DNA from: Paraspadella gotoi
Lineage: Eukaryota > Chaetognatha
DNA length: 64,000 nt
Assembly (NCBI GenBank): GCA_051294375.1
Contig: CM119265.1
Coordinates: 26,351,472-26,415,471 of the forward strand
Direction: 5' to 3'
This document shows positions 15,954 to 29,584 of the stretch, one piece after another. Below the pieces are notes generated by a model. That model was not told the origin of the DNA. It did not search any database and was given only the letters and a program-made list of their open reading frames with translations. The first letter of the stretch is position 1; every line of letters starts with the position of its first letter. Made by a program: the position numbers and the translations under genes.

Positions 15954-17684
15954 TGATGGGCGATACAAAATAAGGAGGTTAAAAAAACAACAAAAGAAGA
16001 TGGAATTAAGGTAAAAAGTCTTCACTCATTGGTGACAGAAATTTATCAAAATTTGTTGAGGGAATGATAAAGGGTGAGGAAAGATAGATCGCCAGGCAGA
16101 ACGGGGACAAAAAACAGATTTTTTGTTTTCAAGAGTCACAAAGGACAAAACAAAAGAATTGAATATTTAACAAAAAAAACAACAAAGTAGAGGGGGCCTT
16201 TTTATGAACATTAGACAATGAAAGTAAAACATGTTTTTACTTTTTCATGACTAATTTTTTTTCTTAGCTTTTAGGAGTCAATTGAACAAAAGTGAAAAGG
16301 AACAAATTTTGAGAAAATAAAGGAAATGGTTGATGGTTTACATATTATTGGCTGATTCTGCAAATTTGGGACTGATTGGAAGGAGAACGTTCAAATTAGT
16401 AAGGATTTTACACTGTGTGAAAGATTTGGTGACCTGCAAAGCGTCCGATCCATTTTTTTCCCCTGGACCCCCGTCACTTATTATTCGATCGGAATCTTTT
16501 TTTTAAAGTTTTTACGGATTCCAGTTATTAACAAACAATTTATTCGACATTTCATTGATTTGCCATAGGATCTTTACAAAAAATACAACTTAATTTCACA
16601 ATTTATGTCGACCATTTTTTCGACGTTTGCTTTTAATGCTTCAAGATTTAGTAGGGAAGATAGTACGAAATTTGTTCATCCGACGGCCGACGCCTCGAAC
16701 GCGCGAACCCCGCAGGCACTAGAAAATACAAAGATTTTCTACACTGTGAATTGCAAAAATCCTGTTTTGTAAACCTTTATTGATGATCATAATTAAAAGT
16801 TAAATAAAGTACTCAATAATAACAAACGGAATGCACAAATTTTTTTCTATTTTTTAAAAGCTTATGAAATTGGGGTAATGTCAATGAAATTGGCAATTAA
16901 CTTTCTAAGACAAAAATGCGGTAGAGAAAAACTTAAGAAGACCTTTATACTTTAGTTTTATTTAAATAATCAGTTCATTTTTTCAAGTTTTCAATGTCAA
17001 TACAAGTCTTTCTGCTTCCTACAAACATACAATTCGTACACAGCATAAAAAAACCGTTGGTAAATTTGAGTTTATTTCAATAAAGATAATAATAAAAAGT
17101 TTAAATTTGTTTTTTAAAGATGATTTTTAGTCCTAAAATAAAAAAAATAGATAGATAGGTGCAATAGACAAAAAAAAATTAAAAGCAAAATCAAATATGT
17201 TTCCTCTATCTGGAATTAGCTGAGATATAAACTATAAAGTCATAAGTGCATATTATGAAAAAGTAAAATAAAGTTGGCTTTGAAAAATTGCTTGGTTTAA
17301 TTTAATGATAATTAAAACAATTTCCTTTTTTAAAACTCATTACAACTATATATAAATACAATCCATAAGCAACATTGAAAAATAATTAGCTTATAAGGTT
17401 TTAAATTTCCTTCAATAAGACTAGAGATTCCTTAACCGTTAAAAATAACCGTTTATAACAGTGAAATTTTTTTTAAACTTAACGTTTAAACGGTTAAATT
17501 AGGTGAAATTTTTTTTCCAATTTAGATATTTTGGTAAAATATTTTTGTTTTATTTAACTTATTAATGTTTTTAGAAATATTTTCCTAAAATCAAAGTGAA
17601 TGCGCTCAAATTCAGACTGACCATTTTTTTTATATAAATACTAAGTTTTTATAAATTTATTATGAAATGACCGAGAGGAGAGAA

Positions 17685-17885
17685 AAGGTCGCCATGCCTC
17701 TATGTGAACGTGAATAACCCCTCACACTAAGTGTTGCCTTGCTTTCCGGAACTTTGGATGCCGGCCGGTAGGCTTGCAAACCGATGGTTTAACTGGCAAT
17801 TTCACTCTTTTCCCGACCAGGGCTAGAACCCGGGACATTGGGTTCAAGAGAATACGGCGCTGGATAGTAGGAACAGTCGTATCAG
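17685..17885 (-). repeat. tRNA-like (SINE-like) segment 2, antisense copy
   Basis: Reading the minus strand gives a B-box-like GGGTTCTAGCCCTGG near 17,820-17,835 and a tail matching 44,895-45,090. Like the other copies it lies in duplicated sequence, so this is not an independent insertion. Confidence 0.5.
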
Positions 17886-18199
17886 CTAAAATTATTTATT
17901 TATTTTAATATTATATTTCGACCTCAAGTTATTTTCTGTCTTTTTCGCTCTTATTTTTGACCCTACTTAACGGTTGTCCTCATGCGTTCGGCGCAAATTA
18001 TTTACTAGTCGGTTTTTGTCATTCGTTTGTTCGATCTCTGAGTCGTAATTTGGCGAAACTCATGATTTTCAAAAGTAGCATCGCCCGTCCTGAACTTGAG
18101 TTTTAAAGGACTTTATGGACATTTTGAATATAAAATACAAGTTTCTAGATCTTCAATCTGTACTTTCATTCATCATTTACTAATATTCCAGCGGAAAAG

Positions 18200-18510
18200 A
18201 TTCAATGAAAACTGAACGTCACAGCATTGAAGAGACAGACGATACTGAAGACGCTTGATAAGGCGATAAGTGACTGAAGATGAACTCTCCGGAACTTGTT
18301 TAACCCCTCCAGCCAGCCATGGAAGCGTTTCCTTGGGCTTGGATCAAAGCTTAGTAGGTTTTCCCACGTCCCAAAGTCGGCTACGGCCGTCCTCACACTT
18401 CCCGCAGGGTAGGTACCGGTTGGGATTTGAACCCGGTTACCCTTGTGGTCATGAGCTGATGATGGCTTTACTCAATGAGCCAGCGGGTCCGACTGTAGGT
18501 GTCATGCTTA
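18200..18510 (-). repeat. tRNA-like (SINE-like) segment 1, antisense copy
   Basis: The minus strand carries TGGCTCATTGAGTAAAGCC (A-box-like) and GGGTTCAAATCCCAACC (B box), then a tail of about 220 bases. It matches 44,285-44,600 and 53,720-54,030. Confidence 0.55.
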
Positions 18511-18939
18511 AAGGCAGAGTGAAACTTATGCTATGCGCCGACTACATACCAAAGTTAATTTCAAAAATTTTTGTAATTGTATTTTTGTAATTTATTTAAC
18601 CTCAGTCTGTCAGCGGAGAAGTGCAAAAATAAATTTTATCTCTTAACCTCAAAACTTAACTGTTGACAGGCTTTATAAAGTTCGGCTATTAAATTTTAAA
18701 AAAAAAAAGGATATTCAATATAATTCCAATTTTTTTCGTTTGCTTTATCAGTGCATCCTATATATGAAATAAAGATTCGAATACAAAGTTTTTTAATTGT
18801 TTTTTGCCATTCTTTTGGCAATTTATATTATCAAATAAGCTAAATCATTAAATTACTGATTTTTAACCACGTTAACTGGTTTAAAAAGTCGATTTTTAAC
18901 GTTAACCGAGTTGTAGAAAAATTAACCTTACAGGAAACC

Positions 18940-21512
18940 CCTATTTTATGACGCAAAGTTGGCTTTTCTTTTTTGGTAATCAATGACAATAAAATTAAAA
19001 CAGATCGGAGAAATAATCAGATGATATTAATGAATCCTATTTCTCTAGCATTAGTCCGTGAATTTTGCCATCCGATCAGGACCGAGCAAAAGTAAGACTG
19101 ATTTTAAAAGTATGACGGCGGGGTACATAAAGTGTCAGCGTAAGCGATTGATTGTAATTACTCGAGATCTTGTCACGGTTTGAAAGTTAAGAATTTTCAT
19201 GTGTTAATCAGCCCAATTGCAGAGGAGAACTTGTCAAGTCTTTTTGTTTTTGAAGTGACTTGTTAATACTAATACATGCCAGAGTACAAGACGGTAATGA
19301 CAGAACTAAAAAAAAAAATTATTTCCTCAAGCCAGTTGAAAACCAGAAAAATTCAACAAAGCTTTTATGCAAATTTAAAATTGAAAAGAATGAAAGAAGA
19401 GAAAAGAATGAAAAAAGTACTTTTTTAAGGCATGAAGCGGTTTACCAAGATTTTGCAATTTTCTAATAAATCTGAATATCACTTTTAATTTCTCAATTAA
19501 TATGTGAACAATACTGTTTGAAGTTTTTGAGCCGATTATCTTTTACTTTTTCATCTTTTTTCAAGTATTTGAATGTAAATAAGGGCAAGAAAAAAAGTGA
19601 AAAGCCTATGAGTATGACTCATGAAAAAGCAAAATCAAAGTTTTTAATGTTTTGTTAATGGTGACTACGTAATTTTAAGATCGTTTTTTTTAACTAATTA
19701 AAATAAATCAGAGTTGCTAGTGCGGTTGCCAAAAAGCTCAGTTAACAAGCTTTCGCTCTTTTTGTACAACAATGACTTTCCGAAAAATTAAAAACATTGA
19801 TTTAAGGCTTTTTCTGATTCTCCGCTGAGCTTTTTAAAGCAATAATTATGATATTTTTCAATAATTTGTTTCAAAGTTCAGCTGAAAATATTAAAATTTA
19901 TTACAACAATCATAATGGCATGTTATGCAATATGAAAAGGCATGTACCCGATTTGTTGTATGTTTTTTGGTTTTTAAGTATTATCAGCCACAAATTGAAA
20001 ATATTCCTCCAGATAAAAAGATCGCGACAAGTAGAATTACCAATAGAAGTAATATTCGGTTTTAAAAATCATATAATTACCAAATTCTTTAATTTATAAC
20101 ACGCAAAAACGCTCTGAATTATACCGTCGGAACGCCTAAAAGGTTTTATTTTTTCTCAAATATCAATAGCGTCCAAATCATTCCAGATTATGCATATCTT
20201 TGTTGCACAGACAATCTCTCGCCATTTGGCTATACCATTGTCCATGTTGAAGCTATTATGCCAGTCAAGTGAAAGAGGGTTGGAATACATATATTAAATT
20301 TTTTCGTAAAAAATCCAAAATTTTAGGAAATCCTGTTTACATTTAAAATGGCTAAACGCTGGAGATGGCACGATTGTTAATGGTCTATAACTTCGCTGAT
20401 GTACTTATGTTATCCTAATGTCAGAAATTGATGACATTATCAAAATCGAAATAATGGCATCATTATAATTTCATTAGTTTTTAATAATATTACGTCCTGT
20501 CAAAAATGCATCGTTTTTAATTAATCTCACAAAATACTGTTTTAAATATCCCACGGTGTTAACACTCTGAAAAATTTGAAAGGAGCGCGCCACAGCAAGG
20601 TAGAAGAAGGAAACTTCCATGCAATGGACAAATACAAGAAACAGGCAAGTACTCAAACCACAATCCTTGAATAATTTCCCAACAATAATAGGGTTTTTAA
20701 GACTTTAATGTTTTGAATACTTGTTGGCATAGAACCCGTATTTGCGTGATCTCTGCAGCAATTGCGTAGTTCAAGTAGCCAGTGTGAGCAACACTAAGCT
20801 TGTGGAGCAGAGTGGCTGAAATCAATGCAAAATAATTTTTTGAATTGTTCCAACTGCAAAAATAACTGCTCTAAAATACATTGTTGAAATACGAGTTAGC
20901 ATGACAACTGCAAATGCTTCTCGGAGGTCCGTTAGATAGTTCTCATATCGTTGTCAATCAAAAAAACTTCCCCACTAATAAAACAAAAAATTTCTAATTA
21001 GGTTCCAATTGGGAAAACACAGCTCACATAGTTTCGACTGGATTAGTCGAAGTGACAAGGCCCAGTGTTATGTAACAGCATTTGCGGAAGTTCCAATAAG
21101 GACGTGTGCGGCAGCATGAGGAGAAAAGAATGAGACTCCGATTTTTTTGGCTAAGCATTGATGCAGCTTGAAGACGGAAATATTGCAGCTCTCCTCAATA
21201 ATCTAAATAGAAAATCGCTCAAATTGGGTATTGATCCGATCAACATTTGGCTGACCACGGCGTGAAAACCAATCCACTTTAACTCTAATAACAGCTCGCC
21301 CATAGATTGGGCGACCCTGACATCTGCGAAAGGCAATGTATGGCAGACACCAGACTGTGGATCAAGAACCACACCAAGATTGAGGAATCGATCACTTTTG
21401 TATGACCAAGCAAAGGACAAGAAGCTATCGATCATAACTTGATGTCAGTTGCCATGTCGGAGATTTTCAAGGAAATGCGTCAGCAGCGAATTCTAACCTT
21501 TAAGACGGACAT
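18940..21512 (-). pseudogene. XKR-B antisense copy, full length but indel-ridden, without the LTR element
   Basis: The reverse complement of 31,565-33,967. The start codon sits near 21,512 and the C-terminal end near 18,945, where the sequence runs straight into the 3' flank. The LTR target ATAGG occurs once (as CCTAT, 18,940-18,944), so this is an empty site. Pieces of the protein are legible in all three minus frames (for example STCLFLVFVH near 20,640), but no frame lasts beyond 100 codons. Confidence 0.85.
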
Positions 21513-23245
21513 GATGATTATGATGTTTGGAATCTTGATTTTTTAGTTTAAAATAAAATTTTTTTTTTTACTTTTTTAGAATAGACATTTAAATGTTAAA
21601 TATATGTCTATGAATGACTGAAAATAAATTCGCTTTAAGTCAAAATTTTTTTAAATTGAAACTTGCTTTAGCGGATTTACTTACCCCTGAAAGTTGTACA
21701 TTTTTTTTCCGGTGACCTAACTTTTCTTCTCTTCTACTAGATTTGTTTTTTACCTTTACTCTACTATGATGCATTTTCCATTTATTTTTTTTAGTAGAAA
21801 TTTTTCTTTGGTCTGCACCACTAGATCTTTACTTGCACCTAAAAGACAAAAATACTTAATTTTGTTTTAAGTATATCTACATAGGTTTTATTTTTTTTTT
21901 CTGAAACAAACGAAGAGTCCATTTAATTTTCTTTATTGTTTTAAACCCTATTTTACCAAGAGGGCTTTATAACAAAGGAATATTCTAAATGAAGCTTTAA
22001 TCTGCACCGCACTAGATCTTTCATTTGCACCTGCTCTTTCAACGAGATATCAATTGTTTTTTTAAATTTTTATTATTTTTATTTTTTTCAAAATCATATG
22101 AATGAATTAAATTGAATAAATATATTAAATATAATGTATTCGCATAAAATAATATTGAATAAAATGAATTGAATAAATGTATTGAATGAATATAATACAT
22201 TGAATGAATAAAATGAATTGAATGAATAAACTGAATTGAATGAATGAATTAATATATGTATTTATTGAATTGAGTAAATTAATTAAATTTAAATTTATTT
22301 AATGTTAAAATAAATAAGATAAATAAATTGCATTGAGTAAATAGATGAAAAATATGCATATACCATAAATTATTAATTTTAATTCAGAAATTGAATGAGA
22401 TAAATGTGGGAAAGATAAAGTTGATAGAAAAGAAAAAACCAACATAAAAGAGAAAAGCAAAATAAAAACTAGTTATGGCGATATTAAAATGATAATATGC
22501 GCGCTGCAAAGGTTAACATTACAAGTTTTGATCTTAACAATATTTTTTTAAATACAAATCAAAGAAAACGAAGAGAGATAAAAAAGAGAGAGGAAGAGAA
22601 AGAGACGAGAGAAAAAAAAGAAAAAGTCTAATTGCTGCAGAGCTAAACTCATTTTTGGACAATCAGAAGAGGCAGTGACTGAGAAAAAGAGAGAGAAAAG
22701 AGCAACATATATTTCTTTTTCTTTATGATTATATACTAATTTACATATTACTGTTAGCAATAATAATTCTGAAAGAATTCAAAACAAAAATATTTTGTAT
22801 CAATATAAAAAATATGGTTTTAAAAAAGAGATTAAAAAGCTTTTTTCAGAGTACATACTTTAACAATTTCAATTATAGCAACAAACATTACAACAACAAG
22901 GACGACGATGACAGTAACATTATTAAAAGCAAAAGTAATACAAGCAAAATTAATATGTTTTGATTTCTAAAATATTTTTCAAGTATAAAAAATGTTATTA
23001 AGTATCGCAGTAACCAGTTCAGTTTAATGCCTTGAAAGCGTATTTACATGTATGGCACAGCACTGGTTTTTTTGTTTTTTGTTTTCTTTTCATTAAATCA
23101 GAAATATTTCCATAATTTTTAGCAAACAAAATTGGATTTTTTTTCTATATTATGTAATATTTTTCTATTTCCTTCCTAATTGAAATTAAAAAAAAATCCT
23201 TAATGCTTGAACTTTAATAAAAATATTTTTGCTTTACTTACGAGC

Positions 23246-23282
<37 letters not shown>

Positions 23283-23510
23283 TTCTGCGTCTGGAGATAA
23301 ATGACAAAAAGAAATAAAAAGTGGAAGAAAGTCAGAGAGAAGAAATATTAAGAAAAAAAAGAAAGAGAGGAGAAATAAGGAAACAAAAGAAAGAAAGAGA
23401 GAGAGATATAAACTACTTAAAAAAGGCATAAAGCAATAAGAAGAAGGAAAGAAAAAAACATTTTAAAGAGAAAATATTATGAACTGATATTCAATTTGTT
23501 TCCTTTCAGT
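21513..23510 (-). repeat. Inverted copy of XKR-B upstream region
   Basis: The reverse complement of about 29,590-31,560: AT-rich, with a GAATGAAT-type array (22,100-22,300) and a (CT)n at 23,251-23,280. No coding signal. Confidence 0.8.
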
Positions 23511-24000
23511 ACAATAAGAGCAGACAGATTGGAGAGATAATCAGCAGAATAAGTGAATCAATTGTTCCGAAGTCAGTAAATTTCTCGTCCAAATGGTGGA
23601 AAAGCGAATGTCTGGAAACCGATCCGCTTGATGGAACGACCACGACTGCACCACATCTTCTTTTACTTTTTGATCCTTTATTAACTTAATTGCACATAAG
23701 GACAGAACTAAAAAAAACCTATGGCTATGAAAAGAATAAACAATGTTTTAATGACAATCTTAGTGTTTTACTTAATCTGAGGAGTGCTTTTTAACATCAA
23801 AATATTACTATGTTGCTAATGTAATTTTTTAAAATCTCTTTAAAATATTTTGCTATTTATGCAACAATGATTTAAAAACTTCATTCTTTATTTTTTTGTT
23901 TGCTTTTTTTTGGTCATTAATAATGTTTTTAAGATTAAATTTGAAGCTTGTTTTTTTCTTAATTAAATTCTTTCAACTGCAAAATTTCTCTTCTTTCTCT
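23511..24000 (-). pseudogene. XKR-C 3' remnant, antisense copy
   Basis: The reverse complement of 29,090-29,584. The minus strand encodes the terminal block resembling TDFGTIDSLILLIISPIC followed by a stop. Confidence 0.7.
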
Positions 24001-24084
24001 CTTCTCTCTCTTCTCTTCTCTCTCTCTCTCTCTCTCTCTGCTCTCTCTCTTCTCCTCTCTCTCTCTCCTCTCTCTCTCTTTCCA

Positions 24085-24584
24085 GCGCATCAATCTCCCT
24101 TTTTCTAAAAATAAATGAACCAAAATCCCGTGAAAAGACAGACAGAAGATCTTTAAAAATGCTGTTCAAACTAAATTGACCAATCGACAGTCGACAGACT
24201 TTGTGTCAAAATGAGGAAAGAAGGAAAAGGAAAGAAGAAGGAAAGAAGGAAACGGAAAGAAGGAAAGGAAAAGAAGGAAAGGAAAGAAGGAAAGGGAAGA
24301 AGGAACGGAAAGAAGGAAAGGAAAGAAGGAAAGAAAAGAAGGAAAGAAAGAAGAGAAAGGAAAGAAGGAAAGGAAAGAAGGAAAGGAATAAGGAAAGGAA
24401 AGAAGGAAAGGGAAGAAGGAAAGAAAAGAAGGATCCTTCTTTCCTTTCCTTCTTTCCTTTCCTTCTTTCCTCATTTGATCACAAAGTCTGTCGACTGTCG
24501 ATTGGTCAATTTAGTTTGAACAGCATTTTTAAAGATCTTCTGTCTGTTTTTCACGGNNNNNNNNNNNNNNNNNNNNNNNNNCTC

Positions 24585-24625
<41 letters not shown>

Positions 24626-25060
24626 TCTCTCTCTCTCTCTCTCTCTCTTTCTCTATCAGCGCATCAATCTCCCTTTTCTAAAAATAAATGAACCAAATCC
24701 CGTGAAAAACAGACAGAAGATCTTTAAAAAATGCTGTTCAAACTAAATTGACCAATCGACAGTCGACAGACTTTGTGATCAAATGAGGAAGAAGGAAAGG
24801 AAAGAAGGAAAGAAAGAAGGAACGGAAAGAAGGAAAGAGAAGAAAGGAAGAAGGAAAGGAAAGAAGGAACGGAAAGAAGGAAAGAAAAGAAGGAAGGGAA
24901 GAAGGAAGGAAAGAAGGAAGGAAAGAAGGAAAGAAAGAAGGAAAGGAAAGAAGGAAAGGAAAGAAGGAAAGGAAATAAGGAAGGAAAGAAGGAAAGGGAA
25001 GAAGGAAAGAAAAGAAGGAAAGGAAAGAAGGAAAGGAAAGAAGGAAAGGAAAAAATTTAA
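24085..25060. repeat. GGAAA/TTTCC arrays framing three copies of a 90-bp unit
   Basis: The unit with AATTGACCAATCGACAGTCG and AGACTTTGTG occurs at 24,129-24,216 (+), 24,471-24,557 (-) and 24,699-24,790 (+). Between and after them run GGAAAGAA arrays (24,217-24,430 and 24,785-25,055) and a short TTTCCTTC array (24,435-24,470). It is a nested hairpin of purine arrays interrupted by a 25-N gap. Confidence 0.85.
24557..24581. other. Assembly gap of 25 N
   Basis: It separates an antisense 90-bp unit on the left from a (CT)n array on the right. Related blocks elsewhere suggest the two sides are not true neighbours. Confidence 0.95.
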
Positions 25061-25364
25061 AAGAGAAGAAACTACAAGGAGGAAAAAAAGATAAAAAAGA
25101 AAATAAATTATTATTATTATTATAATTATAAATTATTATTACAAAATTTATAAAAACCATACATATCTTATAAATTAATTTAATAAATAAACTATCTTGG
25201 AAAGGTTTGTGGGTTAAGATAATAACATAGCGGAAACGTGCGAACTTAACTCCATAGACTGTGAGAAAATTTTGACTCTTATTACTTTTTAAAACAGATA
25301 GAAGACTTTAGCCACCATAGCCTGTCCAAAATTATTTCGCTTCATCTCTTCAAACGCTGGTCTT

Positions 25365-25451
<87 letters not shown>

Positions 25452-25896
25452 TCTTTTACCAACCGGAAAGTCTTCATGGTTCTTCAAAAGCATCGGTCAT
25501 GAACTGAAATCATTCAGCCCTGAATTTCTTGCGTTCATTTTTTCCTTTTCTTTTTACTTTCATTTTTATTCTTTTTTTTTTCAGTTTTTCATCTTTTTGT
25601 CTCTTAATTTTTGAAATCTCTATATTTTCTGAAAATTGAGAGAAAGTTTTTACATTTACAGTTTAAGTTTAAAATAAGAATGTGGGAATTAGCTTTCACA
25701 ACTTTCATCTTTTTTGCGAGATTTCACGCATTAAGATAAGAGGTTCTCACTTTTACACGTTTTAATTGTTGATTCAGATCATCGAACACAAATTTTTTTT
25801 TTTCGTAAACAAAACTAAAAATATAATATCTTTTTCTCAGCCTTTTAAAAGTCACCATTAAAGAGAGAGAGAGAGAGAGAGAGAGGGAAGAGAGAG

Positions 25897-25940
<44 letters not shown>

Positions 25941-26771
25941 GATTATCACAAAAAAAAGAAATGTTCTTACCAGGATAGAAATAATTTTCTAGGGTCTCGA
26001 TCCAACCCGAGGGCAAGTGGAGACTGAGATAAGTAACTCGGCGACGAGTCAGATAAGAGAAGAAATAAGAAAAATGGGAAATATATGAAAGGGATAAAAA
26101 AGAAAATCGGCGATAAAAGGAGGAATCTTTAAAAAAAAAATTGGATACGGTTATGAGAAAGTTGGGGAAAAAGAATTGAGTGAAAGGAGGAAAAAAGTAA
26201 AGACGTGATGTAGAAAAAAGAGAGAAGAAGTAAAATAAAATATCGGGGTGGGAAATATATCCGGACAAAATTGAAAAAAAAATTCATTACTCTAAAACGG
26301 TCAATGATTTTTGAAATGCTCTTTCACAGCTTTTAGCCGATATATTAATTGTTTGAAATACTTTGAAAATAATGCTTGTTTGGCTGATTTGTTTTCGAAA
26401 TTTAAATAAAATGTTCATGATTCTTTTCCACTCTAATGATTCTTAAAACCAACAGTGTTTCCCTCTACCGTACTCATGATGATTTCATTTTAAAAATATT
26501 GTGTTTTGGTAAATATACGCAGCAAAATAAGGATAAAATGAAAAAACTGAGGAAACTGATGTTTTTATTTAAAAAGTTAAAAAAGACATTATTTGACTAC
26601 AAACATTTTTGGCTTTTTATTAAGGAAATTATTGAGTATTATTGAGCCATTTAAAGAAAGATAAATTTGATTTAATAAATTTCTATTGCAACTCAGATGA
26701 GGCGTTATTAAAATAGACACTGAGCGAATTACACAAAATGAACTACTGTTATAGAAAAGAAATAGAAAGAG

Positions 26772-26829
<58 letters not shown>

Positions 26830-27635
26830 AGAAGAAGAAGTCTTCCACAAAACAAGAAAAGATAAAAGTAACAATAACTTTTTGGATAAAAATACGACGA
26901 CATTTGTGATAATAAAAATTACTCTACACTTGCGAAGACGACGACGATAAAGGCTAAATAGGCTGAAGGCTAAAACATTATTTGTAATTTTTAATAAGTC
27001 CTTTTTTTTAGCCTTGACAAACATTCATAAAGATAAAATATAGAAAACTAAAGTTGGTGCATTAGAATCAGTTATTATTAAGGAATCAAACGAAATGAAC
27101 AGAAAAAAGGCATTGCGCATCTACAACATTAGATTTGACCTGTTTTTTCTCACAAATTTTTTCGATGCGTCAAATTATGAACTATAAATCGCTTGTCGTA
27201 CATATGTTTTATTACTGGTGTAGTCATGTGATCACTATTGCTATCCAATGCTAGATAATTTGAGTAGTACGGAGTTAGTTTTTATAATATCTTGCAAAGG
27301 CTTTTCATCGCTTCACATATGTACGTCATCACAAAATTATATAAAATACGATTAAGTCAATGCGACAAAGAAACATTTTTCTAACATTTGAAAAAATAAT
27401 TATCTTCAGACTGGAGCAACCAATCCGGGAATGGATCATATTTATTTTTTATAGATTATCGTGTATATCAAAGTACCGAAATTTAGGACATAGAGACTAA
27501 TTTTGATTTGATTGTAACTTTTTTAATCAAAACATTCTTTTTCTACAAATAACTTTTTCTACAAAAACTTAGTCAACTGTTTCATTTAAAAAAAAACAAA
27601 ACTTAAGTTTTCTTTCTTCAAATGTAGTTTCATGT
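25040..27635 (-). repeat. Inverted copy of XKR-A 3' flank
   Basis: The reverse complement of 11,507-14,097, with (GA)n arrays at 25,371-25,447, 25,862-25,940 and 26,776-26,826 of different lengths from their partners. Confidence 0.85.
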
Positions 27636-29077
27636 TCAGTTCAGTCTTTAGTTCAGTTCAGTTCAGTACATAAAAGAAGACAAATTAGGAGAAATGATCA
27701 CAAAATTAGTGAATCCATTCTCTCCGAAGTTCTGTGAACCATGCATCTGCGGATTAAACTCAAAAAAGTTTTTCTTATACATATTGAAATTGCGTGTGGA
27801 TAAAATATCTTGTCTGGAAGAAGTCAGTTGGGCGGGAATAGGATCGAGTAGCCAGTCGATAAATTTTGTAAGATCGGCTGGGATCTGACTATTATTCTCG
27901 GATTATTCCGAAAAAATTTGTTCCGATTTTAGACGGACTTGCACATGTAGTCCATTGCAAATACTATTAGTGTAACTGTACAACTGTAAATGAATTTTAC
28001 TTCTTACTTGTCGATAGTCTGTTATACCCTAAGGGCTGCTCTTGTAAATTTATGAAGATTAAAAAGAGAAATAAAAGATACTGAAAAATTAGTATTCTTT
28101 TTAAAAACGCAGTGATCTGTTAAGAGATTATGAAATTTTCTGTAACTGAATATCTCCTATTAGTTTCGATAGAGAACAAATAATGTCACCTCACCACAAA
28201 TACTTCATGATTTTTTCTGTCAAAATCTCATGTTTCGCTCTTTTCCCATTATGTAGATTTTGGAATGTGAAAAGGAGAACCTATACGAAAATAATGAAAT
28301 AATGAGTAAACAGTTTTTCATTTTTTTGCGCGTGCCTTGCTTAGTTTTTTATAATTATTTTATTCAGAAGCAAAATACGCATGTGTTGAGTGTAATTTAA
28401 CAAAGATACTTAGAAGTTTTCCTCTTTTTGTACACTTGTAATTGCAGAAAACTTTATCATTGAAGATGAATATTGAATCAGTCCTTATTTTTTTATTTTC
28501 ATGTCAATAACATAAGTTTTTCAAATTCCAAGAATTTGATCTAATTGGAGTGAAAATATTAGGTTGATCAGCATAATAAAAGTGGATGTGAAGTATATTT
28601 GAAGGCAGATACAAATGTGTCGAAGTTTTCTTTTTTCTACCGATCAACAGCCAAACTGAATTAATCCCCCGAAAAAAGATAACATTAAAATTATCAAAGT
28701 AAAAAGTAATATTGTGGTTTACGAATCTTTTGATTTCCAATAATTAATTATTTTACGCAAAGCGACGAACGCCCATCACTGTGAATAATTGAAAAGCATG
28801 AAGAAATATTCAATAGTCATGTTTTAGTGGCAAAATGTGACAATTCTTCGCATGTCTAATTTCATTTACGTGTTTGCCTTTATAACGAATGTTGATTTAA
28901 GATCTGGTACATCCCCTTTTGTTTGCTAAAATCCAAATTTTTAGGAATCTGTTTAATATAAAATATGGCCAAACCCGAGGAAGCCGATTGCTAAACACAT
29001 CTATGGTTTCACTCAAGTATTTGTTGTTATATCCTAATGTTTGAATTGGAAGACATGAAATATATTGAAAGCAAAGA
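27636..29077 (-). pseudogene. XKR-A 3' half, antisense copy
   Basis: The reverse complement of about 10,102-11,506 of XKR-A. It ends abruptly in the TTGCTTTCAATAT block and is followed by (AG)n at 29,079. Indels break the frame, but segments such as INSVWLLIGRKK (near 28,660-28,620) remain legible. The 5' half of the gene is absent from this copy. Confidence 0.85.
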
Positions 29078-29259
29078 GAGAGAGAGAGAGAGAGAGAAAA
29101 TTTTGCAGTTGAAAGAAATTTAATTAAGAAAAAACAAGCTCAAAATTTAATCTTAAAAAATTATTAATGACGCAAAAAAAAGCAAACAAAAAAAATAAAG
29201 GAATGAAGTTTTTAATCATGTTTGATAAAAATAGCAAAATATTTTAAGAGATTTTAAAA

Positions 29260-29584
29260 AATTACATTAGCAACTAGTAATATTTTGATTGTTAAAAAGT
29301 CACTCCTCAGATTAAGTAAAAACACTAAGATTGTCATTAAAACATTGTTTATTCTTTTCATAGCCATAGGTTTTTTTTTTAGTTCTGTCCTTATGTGCAA
29401 TTAAGTTAATAAAGGATCAAAAAGTAAAAGAAGATGTGGTGCAGTCGTGGTCGTTCCATCCAAGGGATCGGTTTCCAGACATTCGCTTTTCCACCATTTG
29501 GACGAGAAATTTACTGACTTCGGAACAATTGATTCACTTATTCTGCTGATTATCTCTCCAATCTGTCTGCTCTTATTGTACTGA
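29260..29584 (+). pseudogene. XKR-C 3' remnant
   Basis: From 29,270 to 29,370 the DNA matches the helix region of XKR-B at about 33,236-33,345 (TTAGCAACT, ATTTTGATTGTTAAAAA). It then jumps to a C-terminal end encoding FTDFGTIDSLILLIISPICL and a stop at 29,582-29,584. About 450 bases between these are missing compared with XKR-B, and the upstream part is replaced by a (GA)n junction. Confidence 0.7.

Larger units (their letters stand above)
15954..18939 (-). repeat. Inverted copy of the XKR-B 3' flank
   Basis: The reverse complement of about 43,867-46,790, with many one-base indels. It includes antisense copies of both tRNA-like segments. No gene is seen. Confidence 0.8.

Noticed and set aside
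15603-16025. 140-codon minus-strand frame and similar Ser-Leu frames near 46.6-47.2 and 56.2-56.6 kb
   Set aside because: Mostly (CT)n/(GA)n translated as LSLS/RERE. The short non-repeat parts show no motif, and the frames break between copies.
24166-25160. Several frames of 100-180 codons with RKEGKERK or SFLSFFPF repeats
   Set aside because: They arise from (GGAAA)n/(TTTCC)n arrays, which lack stop codons in most frames.
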